DNA from: JAPPKS01 sp963667895 | GTDB lineage: Bacteria > Poribacteria > WGA-4E > PCPOR2b | Assembly: GCA_965223985.1 (NCBI GenBank) | Contig: OZ245030.1 | Location: 2,108,001 to 2,172,000, forward strand | Reading direction: 5' to 3' | Length of the DNA: 64,000 bases | Shown: piece after piece, positions 7,510-15,538 of the stretch | Numbering within the stretch: the stretch's first letter is position 1 | How the letters are laid out: each line of letters begins with the position of its first letter | Translations under genes and position numbers: made by a program | The notes under the pieces: model-generated | Told to the model about the DNA's origin: nothing | The model's input: the letters and a program-made list of their open reading frames with translations, nothing else | The model's database searches: none

Positions 7510-10500
7510 ATGACAATACTCGAATTAGCACTTGCCATTTATAATATTGGTGGTACGACTGTCTCAATTATTAGTGGAATAGAAATCGCATTACAACGCT
7601 TCAGCAAAACTACAGCAAAGGATCTGTTTAAGAAGTCTTTTATTAATGCAGTTAAGCAGTGCGCACCAAATCTTGCCTATCTCACTGAGACTCAGAATCC
7701 AGAAACAGTCAGTGTAGACAGCAACACTCTGGATGATGTAGTCACTTCACTTAAAGGGATGGATATAGCCCCGCTAACATCACTAAGCAAAAACGACAAA
7801 CTCACAAAGATAACTACTCTCTTCAGCAAATGTGTCATTCTGCCCGGTCACCAATTGGTAGATTCAGATCTTGAGAAGAAAATCCAACCCATACTTGAAG
7901 CGGCTATCGTTGATTTCTACAATCAACTACCACTTAGTCAAGAAGCATTCAATCAAATCGTACTTGAGTTCATTCAAAACAACACTGACAATCAAGCGGA
8001 TTCTTTCAATCTGTTTAGAACCTTCTTGGAAGAGTTCAAAAAGGCGCGATCGGAAGTTCAGGGACGTTTGAACGCCATCAAAGAGGATACCGCCGAGATT
8101 AAAGAAACGAGTCAATCAACCCTTGATGCAAGCCTAGAGATGCTTAATTTGATGCAAGAATTCAGGGCGCAAATCACTGACTCTTCCAACAGAAATGCCA
8201 ATACTATTATAGCAGATGCGGTTGCAACAGAACACCAATCGGGAATTGACAATGCACGAGATTTACTCAAGAAAGGTAGCCCTCGGTCTGCGCTGAACCT
8301 ATTAGAAAAAATGAAACAACGCATCTGGACAGACGCTTCTACGAATACTAAGTTCCGCGTTCTAACTAATATGGGCACAGCTCACCTAGTTCTCAATGAG
8401 GAACAGGAGGCGGCAAGGCTGCTAATTGAAGCATTTAAATATAATTGTGACGACGAGAAAGCGCTTTCCAATTGTGCTTTGGCACATTTCTTACTTGGAC
8501 ATACTGAAAAAGCAGCAGACTATGCGAAAAAGACATTGGAAAAAAATGAGTTAAACATATTTGCCTACGCTATCCTCGTAGGCATTTCAGAGGACAAGGA
8601 AACACTTGACGAGGTGATTTCAAAAGTACCTGACGGCTTGCGGGAAACACCACAGATTGCTCAGGCAATTAGCGAAGTTGCTAGACAACGCCGGAATTTT
8701 GAACAAGCGATAAAATGGGGCGAAATCATGGTCGAGCATGGACAGGAAGATGCCCCTAATTACAAAGCCGCTCTGGCAAGAATCTTGGTTGAGCAGATAA
8801 TAGCGGATCGCACTGCCGTGTTAACTCGCCAACTTGACAATTCTCAAAGAGAACAGCTCAACCGCGCAATTGAACTTTTTACAGAAGCGTGGAATTGCGT
8901 AGACAATACTGAAATGCGCACGGTTGAAACGGATTGGATTATTTGGAAATGCACAGCACTTGACCTTCTTGGAGAGCATACTGCCGCGATTGATGCCCTC
9001 AACACAGCGATTAGGATTGAACCGGATAACCCTGTCCTAATAATGAGGCGAGCCTTGTTAGCCTTTAAACAGAGACAATACACTTGCGCCATTGCGGATT
9101 TTGAGAAAATTCAGTCCAATACGGAAACTCCTGAAGCCCCAATTCTACTCGCCAATGCCCTGTTAGTTGTTGATCGCTTAGGTGAAGCCACTACGAAACT
9201 CATTGACTTCTTGATGACAGACCCACCAGTTCAACTCCGCGAAGAGGCAAATCGCATGTTGATTAAGATTTACGCGGCTGATGGGGATTTTCACAAAGCA
9301 CGAGAGATTTCTGCAGCCATGCGAGAATCGTCTCCAACAAGCGTTTTGAACCTTGTTGACGCGGCTAAAATTGCCAAAGCAACTGGAAAGACCGATGAAG
9401 CGCTCTCTCTGTTGGAAGAAGCATACGGCTATGCTCGAAATAGCCAAGAATTTCAAGGAATTATGGTATTAGCGGATGAACTATACATCCACCATGAATT
9501 TGAAAAAGCGGCGACGCTTTACGAAAAATTTGCCGATACAAGCCAAAACTCTCAATGGACGCAGCGTCTACTTGATAGTTATTATCACTCGGGGGAAAGA
9601 AAAAAGACACTTGAAATTTGTCGAACCCTTCGCGAGAAATGTGGACCAATTGAGAAGATAACCGAGATGGAGTTTTTGATTTACAATGAAATCGGCGATA
9701 TGAATCAAGCCCGCGCAGTTGGCGAAATGTATGTCAACGCGTTTCCGAGCGACATTGAGATGCAAATTCGTCTAGGCGTAATTCACCTTCGCTCCAATCA
9801 CTTTGAAGAACTCGATCGTTTGTTGGAAACACCATTTGATGTCAAGAATCTTTCCCTGCGGTCCTGTTTTGACCTAGCGTATCTGCATAAGATTAGATCC
9901 AAACCGGAAGGGGCGTTGGACATTATGTATGAGGCTCGGAGAGCGCATTATGAGGATGCAGAGGCCCACCTCAAATACATCGGCTTATTCTTTCAAGTAA
10001 ACATGGAGTTAGAAGAGGATTTGAATCCCGCTACGATTGAGCCAGGAACAGCAGTAGGCGTTGAAAGTTACGATCAGACGAGTTGGTATGTCATCGAAAA
10101 TCGTGAAGATGCGGACTTTGCGCGAAGAGAAATCAGCACCCATCATCCTATAGCGCTTCGATTACTCGGCAAACATCTCAATGAGGAAGTCTGTCTTGCA
10201 GAGAATCCGCTTGGCCCGGAGATGTGGAAAATCGCGGACATAAAGAGCAAATATGTCTATGCGTTCCAAGAGATTTTGCGCAACTTTTCCGAGCAGTTTC
10301 CAGAGTCGAAAGCCATGTGGGCGATAAGGTTAGAGGATTCGGAAAGCACAGATGGCTCAGATAACATGCGACCACTATTAAAACTTGTGGATATGGATGA
10401 CGAGGACTCAATTCGAATCAAGAACATCTATGAAGGAACACCACTGCCGATTGGTGCTTTTTCAAATTTGACTGGGCGAAATTTCCTAGATACATTGCAT

Positions 10501-11790
10501 CTCCTGAGAAGCGACCCAGACCTAGGTGTCAGGTGTAGTTCGGGAAATGCTGAAGAGATTAGACAAGCCCTCGCTCTCCTTAAAGATGGCCCGCGTAAAG
10601 TAATTGTGGCGCCAATTTCACTTGTGACCATACATGGTCTTGAGGCCGCCGACACTGTTATCGAAGCGGTGGGAAGGCTCGGAATTTCCCAGTCAACCAT
10701 TGATGAACTTCAGCAGATCATTGATGAGAGACGAAGTATGTGGTCTAAGCGAGAAGGTATGCGTTTAGGGAAAAAGGACGATCAATATGTGAAATGCATT
10801 ATCACGCCCGAAGCTGCTGTACAAAGCATAGAGTACCTAGAGGGCATTATGAAATGGATTGACGAAAATTGTGATGTACTCCCATGCAGTCCGGCTCTAA
10901 ACATGAACCAATTACGCAAGCGGGCACTTGATGATACATTTCAGGCGGCATTTGTTGACAGCCTCCTAATTGCAAGCGAGCCGGGGAATTTGTTGCTCTC
11001 AGACGATGAATTACTTAGATCGTACGGAAAAACAAACCTCAAAACTGACGCGGGTATTAGCTACCCCGTTGACAGTGTCTGGACGCAGGTTTTATTGCAC
11101 CATTGCCTGGATAGAGAACTCCTTGAGAAGTCAGAATACGATAGAATGACTATAAAGTTAATTTGTGCAAACTACTATCATACGTTTTTTGATGCAGATC
11201 TGTTAATGGAAGCGGCAAAACAGTCAGCTTGGAGGCCTTCTGAACCTTACAGTACCTTAGTAAAAACACTTGGAGATCAGAAAACGGACTTATTGTCTGC
11301 ATTGAACGTAGCCGTTGATTTTCTTTATAAACTATGGTTGGAACCGATTGGGCGCAGTCAGCAGGAATATTTGACGTTAGGCTTGTTAGGTGCGCTTACA
11401 TTTGGGCGAGGAACGCGGGAAATATTGAACCCGCTTGCCGACGGGATTCGCAGGAGATTTACACTACTTCCCTTCGCTGAACAAGCTATTCTCTCACTGA
11501 TTCAGACATATGCACAATCCCATCTCCACAATCTCATTCATCTGACTAGCACTCCGCCGACACCCGCCACTTCATCTCCACCACGAACGCCACCGGAAGA
11601 AAAGCGGACACTAATGCCTACGGCCACAGAGCAGGTAGCAGCCAACGGAGAAGCACGCATGGCGGCTGCCGAAGCGCAGTTTCGGCAGATATGTGCGGCG
11701 CGGGGTTTGAATTGGGACACAATGACCGAAGCGGAACGCGAAAACTTTGTTGATGACCTCGTCCATGAGGACCGTGAATGCAGCCCATAG
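7510..11790 (+). CDS. Giant TPR protein with GreAB-C-like and degenerate PIN domains (PIN-TPR-GreABC type)
   Basis: The 1426-residue protein shows an N-terminal helical region (1-190) and a coiled coil (190-225). A long series of TPR-like helical repeats runs from about 240 to 820. A compact beta module around 837-925 contains PGTAVGVE, THHPIALRLLGKHLNEEV and resembles the GreA/GreB C-terminal domain. A PIN-like region spans about 1025-1180 (VDSLLIAS, LLLSDDELL). The combination matches the TPR-GreAB-C-PIN proteins described in NTP-dependent conflict systems. The first PIN acidic residue, expected in a V-[LV]-D-x-S pattern, appears as VAPIS, so nuclease activity is doubtful. The last 45 residues (FRQICAARGLNWD, ENFVDDLVHEDRE) resemble antitoxin tails that precede PIN toxins. 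Confidence 0.8.
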   Translation: MTILELALAIYNIGGTTVSIISGIEIALQRFSKTTAKDLFKKSFINAVKQCAPNLAYLTETQNPETVSVDSNTLDDVVTSLKGMDIAPLTSLSKNDKLTKITTLFSKCVILPGHQLVDSDLEKKIQPILEAAIVDFYNQLPLSQEAFNQIVLEFIQNNTDNQADSFNLFRTFLEEFKKARSEVQGRLNAIKEDTAEIKETSQSTLDASLEMLNLMQEFRAQITDSSNRNANTIIADAVATEHQSGIDNARDLLKKGSPRSALNLLEKMKQRIWTDASTNTKFRVLTNMGTAHLVLNEEQEAARLLIEAFKYNCDDEKALSNCALAHFLLGHTEKAADYAKKTLEKNELNIFAYAILVGISEDKETLDEVISKVPDGLRETPQIAQAISEVARQRRNFEQAIKWGEIMVEHGQEDAPNYKAALARILVEQIIADRTAVLTRQLDNSQREQLNRAIELFTEAWNCVDNTEMRTVETDWIIWKCTALDLLGEHTAAIDALNTAIRIEPDNPVLIMRRALLAFKQRQYTCAIADFEKIQSNTETPEAPILLANALLVVDRLGEATTKLIDFLMTDPPVQLREEANRMLIKIYAADGDFHKAREISAAMRESSPTSVLNLVDAAKIAKATGKTDEALSLLEEAYGYARNSQEFQGIMVLADELYIHHEFEKAATLYEKFADTSQNSQWTQRLLDSYYHSGERKKTLEICRTLREKCGPIEKITEMEFLIYNEIGDMNQARAVGEMYVNAFPSDIEMQIRLGVIHLRSNHFEELDRLLETPFDVKNLSLRSCFDLAYLHKIRSKPEGALDIMYEARRAHYEDAEAHLKYIGLFFQVNMELEEDLNPATIEPGTAVGVESYDQTSWYVIENREDADFARREISTHHPIALRLLGKHLNEEVCLAENPLGPEMWKIADIKSKYVYAFQEILRNFSEQFPESKAMWAIRLEDSESTDGSDNMRPLLKLVDMDDEDSIRIKNIYEGTPLPIGAFSNLTGRNFLDTLHLLRSDPDLGVRCSSGNAEEIRQALALLKDGPRKVIVAPISLVTIHGLEAADTVIEAVGRLGISQSTIDELQQIIDERRSMWSKREGMRLGKKDDQYVKCIITPEAAVQSIEYLEGIMKWIDENCDVLPCSPALNMNQLRKRALDDTFQAAFVDSLLIASEPGNLLLSDDELLRSYGKTNLKTDAGISYPVDSVWTQVLLHHCLDRELLEKSEYDRMTIKLICANYYHTFFDADLLMEAAKQSAWRPSEPYSTLVKTLGDQKTDLLSALNVAVDFLYKLWLEPIGRSQQEYLTLGLLGALTFGRGTREILNPLADGIRRRFTLLPFAEQAILSLIQTYAQSHLHNLIHLTSTPPTPATSSPPRTPPEEKRTLMPTATEQVAANGEARMAAAEAQFRQICAARGLNWDTMTEAERENFVDDLVHEDRECSP

Positions 11791-12185
11791 CTGTTTACGA
11801 TACAAATATTCTGTTCTCTGGGCTGGGTTGGAAAGGTACTCCTTATCGCTGTATTGAACTAGCTAGACAGGGCAGAGTTGTAGGATTGACTTGCTCTGAA
11901 ATACTGGATGAATTGACGGAGAAGCTAACGACCAAACTCAAATTTTCGCAGCCCCAAGTAACAGACACGGTTGCAGACCTACTCGGTTTTCTACGGCTCG
12001 TCGAGATTACCAACACACTCAAGGTTATTCATGTCGACGCAGACGACGACAAAGTAATCGAATGTGCCGTTGTAGGTTCGGCAACTCACATTGTCACCGG
12101 CGATCGTCGTCATTTGCTGCCACTCAGAAGCTATCAGAGGATTCTTATCGTTACAGCCGCAAACTTTCTCGCACAGTTCGTATGA
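11778..12185 (+). CDS. PIN-domain RNase, putative toxin (COG1569 type)
   Basis: This 135-residue protein has an intact PIN pattern: VYDTNILFSGLGWKGTP (first Asp near 8), a middle SEILDELTEKL (Glu near 46), DADDDKVIECAV (Asp near 96) and HIVTGDRRHLLPL (Asp near 117). These residues coordinate metal for single-strand RNA cleavage in VapC-like toxins. The ATG lies 13 nt inside the end of the preceding gene, so translation is coupled to the antitoxin-like tail of the giant TPR protein. No free-standing antitoxin gene is visible beside it. Confidence 0.85.
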   Translation: MQPIAVYDTNILFSGLGWKGTPYRCIELARQGRVVGLTCSEILDELTEKLTTKLKFSQPQVTDTVADLLGFLRLVEITNTLKVIHVDADDDKVIECAVVGSATHIVTGDRRHLLPLRSYQRILIVTAANFLAQFV

Positions 12186-12341
12186 AATGGGAAAAGCATC
12201 TATCTCTCAATACTATTCGCTCTTCGGAATCTCCTTTCAATTTAGCTGTCATTGTGTCAAAATCTTGGTTTAGACATTGGTCTAAATTTCCGATGGCAGT
12301 ACATAATCACATCTCCATTTTCGCAAAACCCTAGCGGATTT

Positions 12342-12521
12342 ATGACGAATGAAATGAATACCGTACCGAATGAAACACAAACAATTGATTTAGATGCCCT
12401 TCAACCCGGCGTATGTCTAATTGATAGGCATCAAAGAAACGAGAAAGTAATTCGTCGAGTGGAGCTACACGATTCGTTTGTCCGACTCTTGTCAATACTA
12501 GGCAAAACCCTTGTTATTTGA
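12342..12521 (+). CDS. Possible small protein, unknown
   Basis: From the ATG at 12342 a 59-residue product is open: MTNEMNTVPNETQTIDLD, then LQPGVCLIDRHQRNEKVIRR and a C-terminal hydrophobic LLSILGKTLVI. It lies between the PIN gene and the chaperone genes. No clear ribosome-binding site is seen and no family is recognised, so it may be spurious. The 12186-12341 stretch before it holds nothing recognisable. Confidence 0.35.
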   Translation: MTNEMNTVPNETQTIDLDALQPGVCLIDRHQRNEKVIRRVELHDSFVRLLSILGKTLVI

Positions 12522-12585
12522 TAGTTCAAATGTAAACTAGTCTATCTGTGAGAAATAGATAGCGGCTCCGGCTCTGGAGGTAAAA

Positions 12586-12936
12586 ATGGAAGTGGATAAG
12601 GATGTCATCATTGGCATGGCAATTGAGACCTGGCGTTTTGGACGAGTTGCTGACCGTTTGCTTACAAAGCTTGATGCCGGTGAACAACAGCGATACAAAA
12701 ACCAGTTGAGGTGGTTTGAGAAGAAGCTGGAGGAGTTTCTGGCGCAAGTCGGTTGGCAGATTGTTGATGTCGAAGGACATCCCTTTAATCCAGGCTTGGC
12801 TGCCACGCCGCTAAACATCGAGGATTTTGACTCCAAAGATTCCTTGGTGGTTGATCAGATGCTTGAGCCAATCATCATGGGAAGGGACGGATTGGTTAAG
12901 ACAGGCACAGTTACTCTAAAGAGGGAGGAATCATGA
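12586..12936 (+). CDS. Short GrpE-like nucleotide exchange factor
   Basis: The 116-residue protein has a helical first half (YKNQLRWFEKKLEEFLAQVG). Its second half matches the GrpE beta-wing pattern in degenerate form: IVDVEGHPFNPGL, then VVDQMLEPIIMGRDGLVKTGTVTL. It lacks the long N-terminal dimer coil of true GrpE. GGAGG lies upstream of the ATG. It overlaps the Hsp70 start by 4 nt (ATGA), which strongly supports a role as the ADP/ATP exchange partner of that Hsp70. Confidence 0.7.
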   Translation: MEVDKDVIIGMAIETWRFGRVADRLLTKLDAGEQQRYKNQLRWFEKKLEEFLAQVGWQIVDVEGHPFNPGLAATPLNIEDFDSKDSLVVDQMLEPIIMGRDGLVKTGTVTLKREES

Positions 12937-14594
12937 AGAATTTCGTCGGTATTGACCTAGGAACAACAAACAGCGCCATCTGCTCCTACGATGGCTTCGA
13001 AACCCGAATCTGGAAAAGCCCAGAGCAAAACGACGTAACGCCCTCTGCCATCTATATTGACCGCCGAGGAAACAAGCATTTCGGTCAGAGAGCTTTCGAT
13101 TCAGCTCCGCGTAGCCCAGATAACGCTGCGACGCTGTTCAAACGTCTAATGGGCACTAGCACGCCAGTTAAACTTTCGGCTGCCGGGGTTACCTTGACCC
13201 CGGAGGAGTGCTCCTCGGAAGTACTGAAGGTGCTGTTCGGTTACCTCCCTGAAGAAATCAGAAATGACCCGGATACAGGCACCGTCATCACGGTGCCTGC
13301 GGCATTTAATCAGATGCAGAAAGACGCCACCATGCAGGCTGCAAATATGGCGGGCATTGGTAAAGTCGCGCTCATGCAAGAACCGGTTGCCGCCGTGATG
13401 AGTGTCATGCGAACGCGAAAAACCGATGGTATGTTCCTTATCTATGACATTGGAGGAGGTACGACCGACATAGCTATCGCCGAAAGCATTGGCGGGAGAG
13501 TAAACCTTCTCGCACACGGTGGGATTGCCATGTGTGGCGGGCGGGATTTTGACCGTGCTCTTGTTGACAGTGTTGTTCGTCCTTGGCTGCTTGAAACCTT
13601 CGATTTACCTGAGGACTTCTCCGTAAACCCGACCTTCAAATCGCTCATCCGCCTAGCTACATGGGTGACTGAGCGCGCCAAGATTGAACTCTCGTCACGC
13701 GACGAGGCGGTAATCCGACTTGATGAAGTGGAGGCGCGGACACAGGATCTCAACGGCAAGGAGATTTACCTTGACATCTCATTGCATCGAGATAGCTACA
13801 CCGTCTTGATAGCCGCGCGTGTCAGTGAAACGGTAGATGCCGCCCGTGAAACCCTCTCACAATCCGGCCTCCCGCCACACGATTTAGAGTGCATCGTATG
13901 GGTCGGCGGCCCAACCAATTACAAACCCTCGCGGGACAAGGTCGCCTTTGAGCTGGGAATCCCTGGCAACCTAGCTGTAAACCCAATGACAGCCGTGGCT
14001 GAAGGGGCGAGTCTGTTTGCTGAATCCATTGACTGGAGTTCCCAAAGCCGCTCGCGGAAGGATATTCGTGGACAGATTTCCTCTCAAGGTGAACTCGATT
14101 TGACGTTCAGGTACATCGCCCGCACACCGGCAGACAATGCACAAATTGGTATTCAACTGGCGGGGCAAGTAGCCCCTGGTTCTGAATTTCAGATTGACAG
14201 CGTTGATACCGGATGGACTTCCGGCCGCCTGCGGCTCATGCACGGCGTAACCATTGATGTAGCTTTAACAAAGGACGGGGAGAACACGTTTACGGTGTTG
14301 GCATTCGATGCTGTGGGCGAACCCATAGCGCTTGACCAGAATCAGATTATCATCACCAAAACTGCTGCTACCGTTGATGCCATTCCGGCATCGCACTCAA
14401 TCGCGCTAGAAGTTCTGGAGAAACTTGGGGGAAAGCCCGTGCTAAATTATCTGGTTCGGGCAGGTGATCCACTGCCCAAAAAAGGCAGAACAGTGGTTAA
14501 GGCTGGGGAATCACTTGAGGCAGGGTCAGCTAGCGCACTCAATTTTAGGCTGTGGGAGGGTGAAATTCAGGATCCCATTACCGACAATCGCTAA
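12933..14594 (+). CDS. Hsp70/DnaK-family chaperone, N-terminal 553 residues up to an in-frame TAA
   Basis: The ATPase domain is complete: phosphate-1 GIDLGTTNSA (5-14), an AAFN-x-x-Q pattern near 124, phosphate-2 IYDIGGGTTDIA near 170, and adenosine motif VWVGGPTNY near 323. A substrate-binding-domain-like region follows from about 385. The frame stops at TAA (14592-14594) just after LWEGEIQDPITDNR, in the middle of the conserved beta sandwich. Reading the same frame past the stop gives IGALRITGKDFDYG, which continues the domain as expected for this Hsp70 subfamily. It is therefore a nonsense mutation, a readthrough site or an assembly error rather than a natural end. AGGGAGGA precedes the ATG. 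Confidence 0.88.
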   Translation: MKNFVGIDLGTTNSAICSYDGFETRIWKSPEQNDVTPSAIYIDRRGNKHFGQRAFDSAPRSPDNAATLFKRLMGTSTPVKLSAAGVTLTPEECSSEVLKVLFGYLPEEIRNDPDTGTVITVPAAFNQMQKDATMQAANMAGIGKVALMQEPVAAVMSVMRTRKTDGMFLIYDIGGGTTDIAIAESIGGRVNLLAHGGIAMCGGRDFDRALVDSVVRPWLLETFDLPEDFSVNPTFKSLIRLATWVTERAKIELSSRDEAVIRLDEVEARTQDLNGKEIYLDISLHRDSYTVLIAARVSETVDAARETLSQSGLPPHDLECIVWVGGPTNYKPSRDKVAFELGIPGNLAVNPMTAVAEGASLFAESIDWSSQSRSRKDIRGQISSQGELDLTFRYIARTPADNAQIGIQLAGQVAPGSEFQIDSVDTGWTSGRLRLMHGVTIDVALTKDGENTFTVLAFDAVGEPIALDQNQIIITKTAATVDAIPASHSIALEVLEKLGGKPVLNYLVRAGDPLPKKGRTVVKAGESLEAGSASALNFRLWEGEIQDPITDNR

Positions 14595-14636
14595 ATTGGT
14601 GCGCTAAGAATAACCGGAAAAGATTTCGATTATGGC

Positions 14637-15479
14637 GTGATTACAATTGGCGCCGACCTTGAGTGCGATTACGAGATTTCGGACTCTGGGCGTCTCTCCA
14701 TTGAGGTCTCCGTTCCCTCCATTGGCAGCACATTCAATTCGGAAAGTAACTTCTACTCATCCGAGGACGGGAAAATCGACAACACATCGGTTGCTGCCCG
14801 GACAACAGTTGCGGAGGACGTAGCAGATACAATGAACCGGATTGATAAAATCAAGGAAGACGTGGACGACCCGAAACTGCAGCAAGCTAAACAAAAGCTA
14901 GCGATCGCCGCCAAGCTCAATCCCAATGAGGGAAATACCGAGAATGTGCAAGAGGCAAACGAAAGAGTGTTGGAGGCAAAGCGCCTCCTTGCTCAAGTTA
15001 GAGAAGCGAACCTCAAGGAATTCCGTCAAGCCGACCTTGCTAGGGTGGTCGGCTCATTTGAGCATGTCCGCCGATTTGCCCGCGCATCAGAGGCGGAAGC
15101 ATTTGACAAGCTCACGGCATCCGCGCAGCGAGCTATTGACAACAATGACAACGACTTTGAGGAGTATCTAACTGAGCTCAAGGGAAAGAATTCTGACTTG
15201 TGGTGGCGCCAACCTTGGTTTATTATTGAACAGTTCAAGCGACTAGCAAGTGCGCCTGAGCGATTTGCCGACAAGGAACGTTTTGAGGAACTTGTCGCGA
15301 TTGGCTCGCAATTTCTGCCGATAGACATCAGCTCTGACGGAAAGGGTACTGGGTTTATAGATCCCGAAGATGCCAAGAGACTGCGTCCCGTTGTCGTCAA
15401 GATGTGGAGGCTCCAATATGAGGGCCGTTCTGACACGAAGAGCATTGATGATATGGTCATCAATGTCATCAGGGGTTGA
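14637..15479 (+). CDS. C-terminal continuation of the Hsp70 gene, same frame after the TAA
   Basis: This frame is the same as the upstream Hsp70. From GTG 14637 it encodes 280 residues: the end of the substrate-binding sandwich (DLECDYEISDSGRLSIEVSV), then a helical lid and tail rich in Glu/Lys/Ala. If translated separately it would need the weak GTG start, which has only a poor GGAAAAG signal upstream. The open frame actually resumes at 14595. Joined, the two pieces give a protein of about 848 residues. Sequence quality after the stop is not degraded, which argues for a recent event, recoding or an error. Confidence 0.75.
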   Translation: MITIGADLECDYEISDSGRLSIEVSVPSIGSTFNSESNFYSSEDGKIDNTSVAARTTVAEDVADTMNRIDKIKEDVDDPKLQQAKQKLAIAAKLNPNEGNTENVQEANERVLEAKRLLAQVREANLKEFRQADLARVVGSFEHVRRFARASEAEAFDKLTASAQRAIDNNDNDFEEYLTELKGKNSDLWWRQPWFIIEQFKRLASAPERFADKERFEELVAIGSQFLPIDISSDGKGTGFIDPEDAKRLRPVVVKMWRLQYEGRSDTKSIDDMVINVIRG

Positions 15480-15538
15480 TTTGTAGAACTTACTTACATT
15501 CGGCGAGGCTTCGTTCTAATCGTGTGTAGCCGGGACAA

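Noticed and set aside
14592..14594. Selenocysteine or pyrrolysine recoding in Hsp70
   Set aside because: The codon is TAA, which is used for neither; only nonsense, readthrough or error remain.
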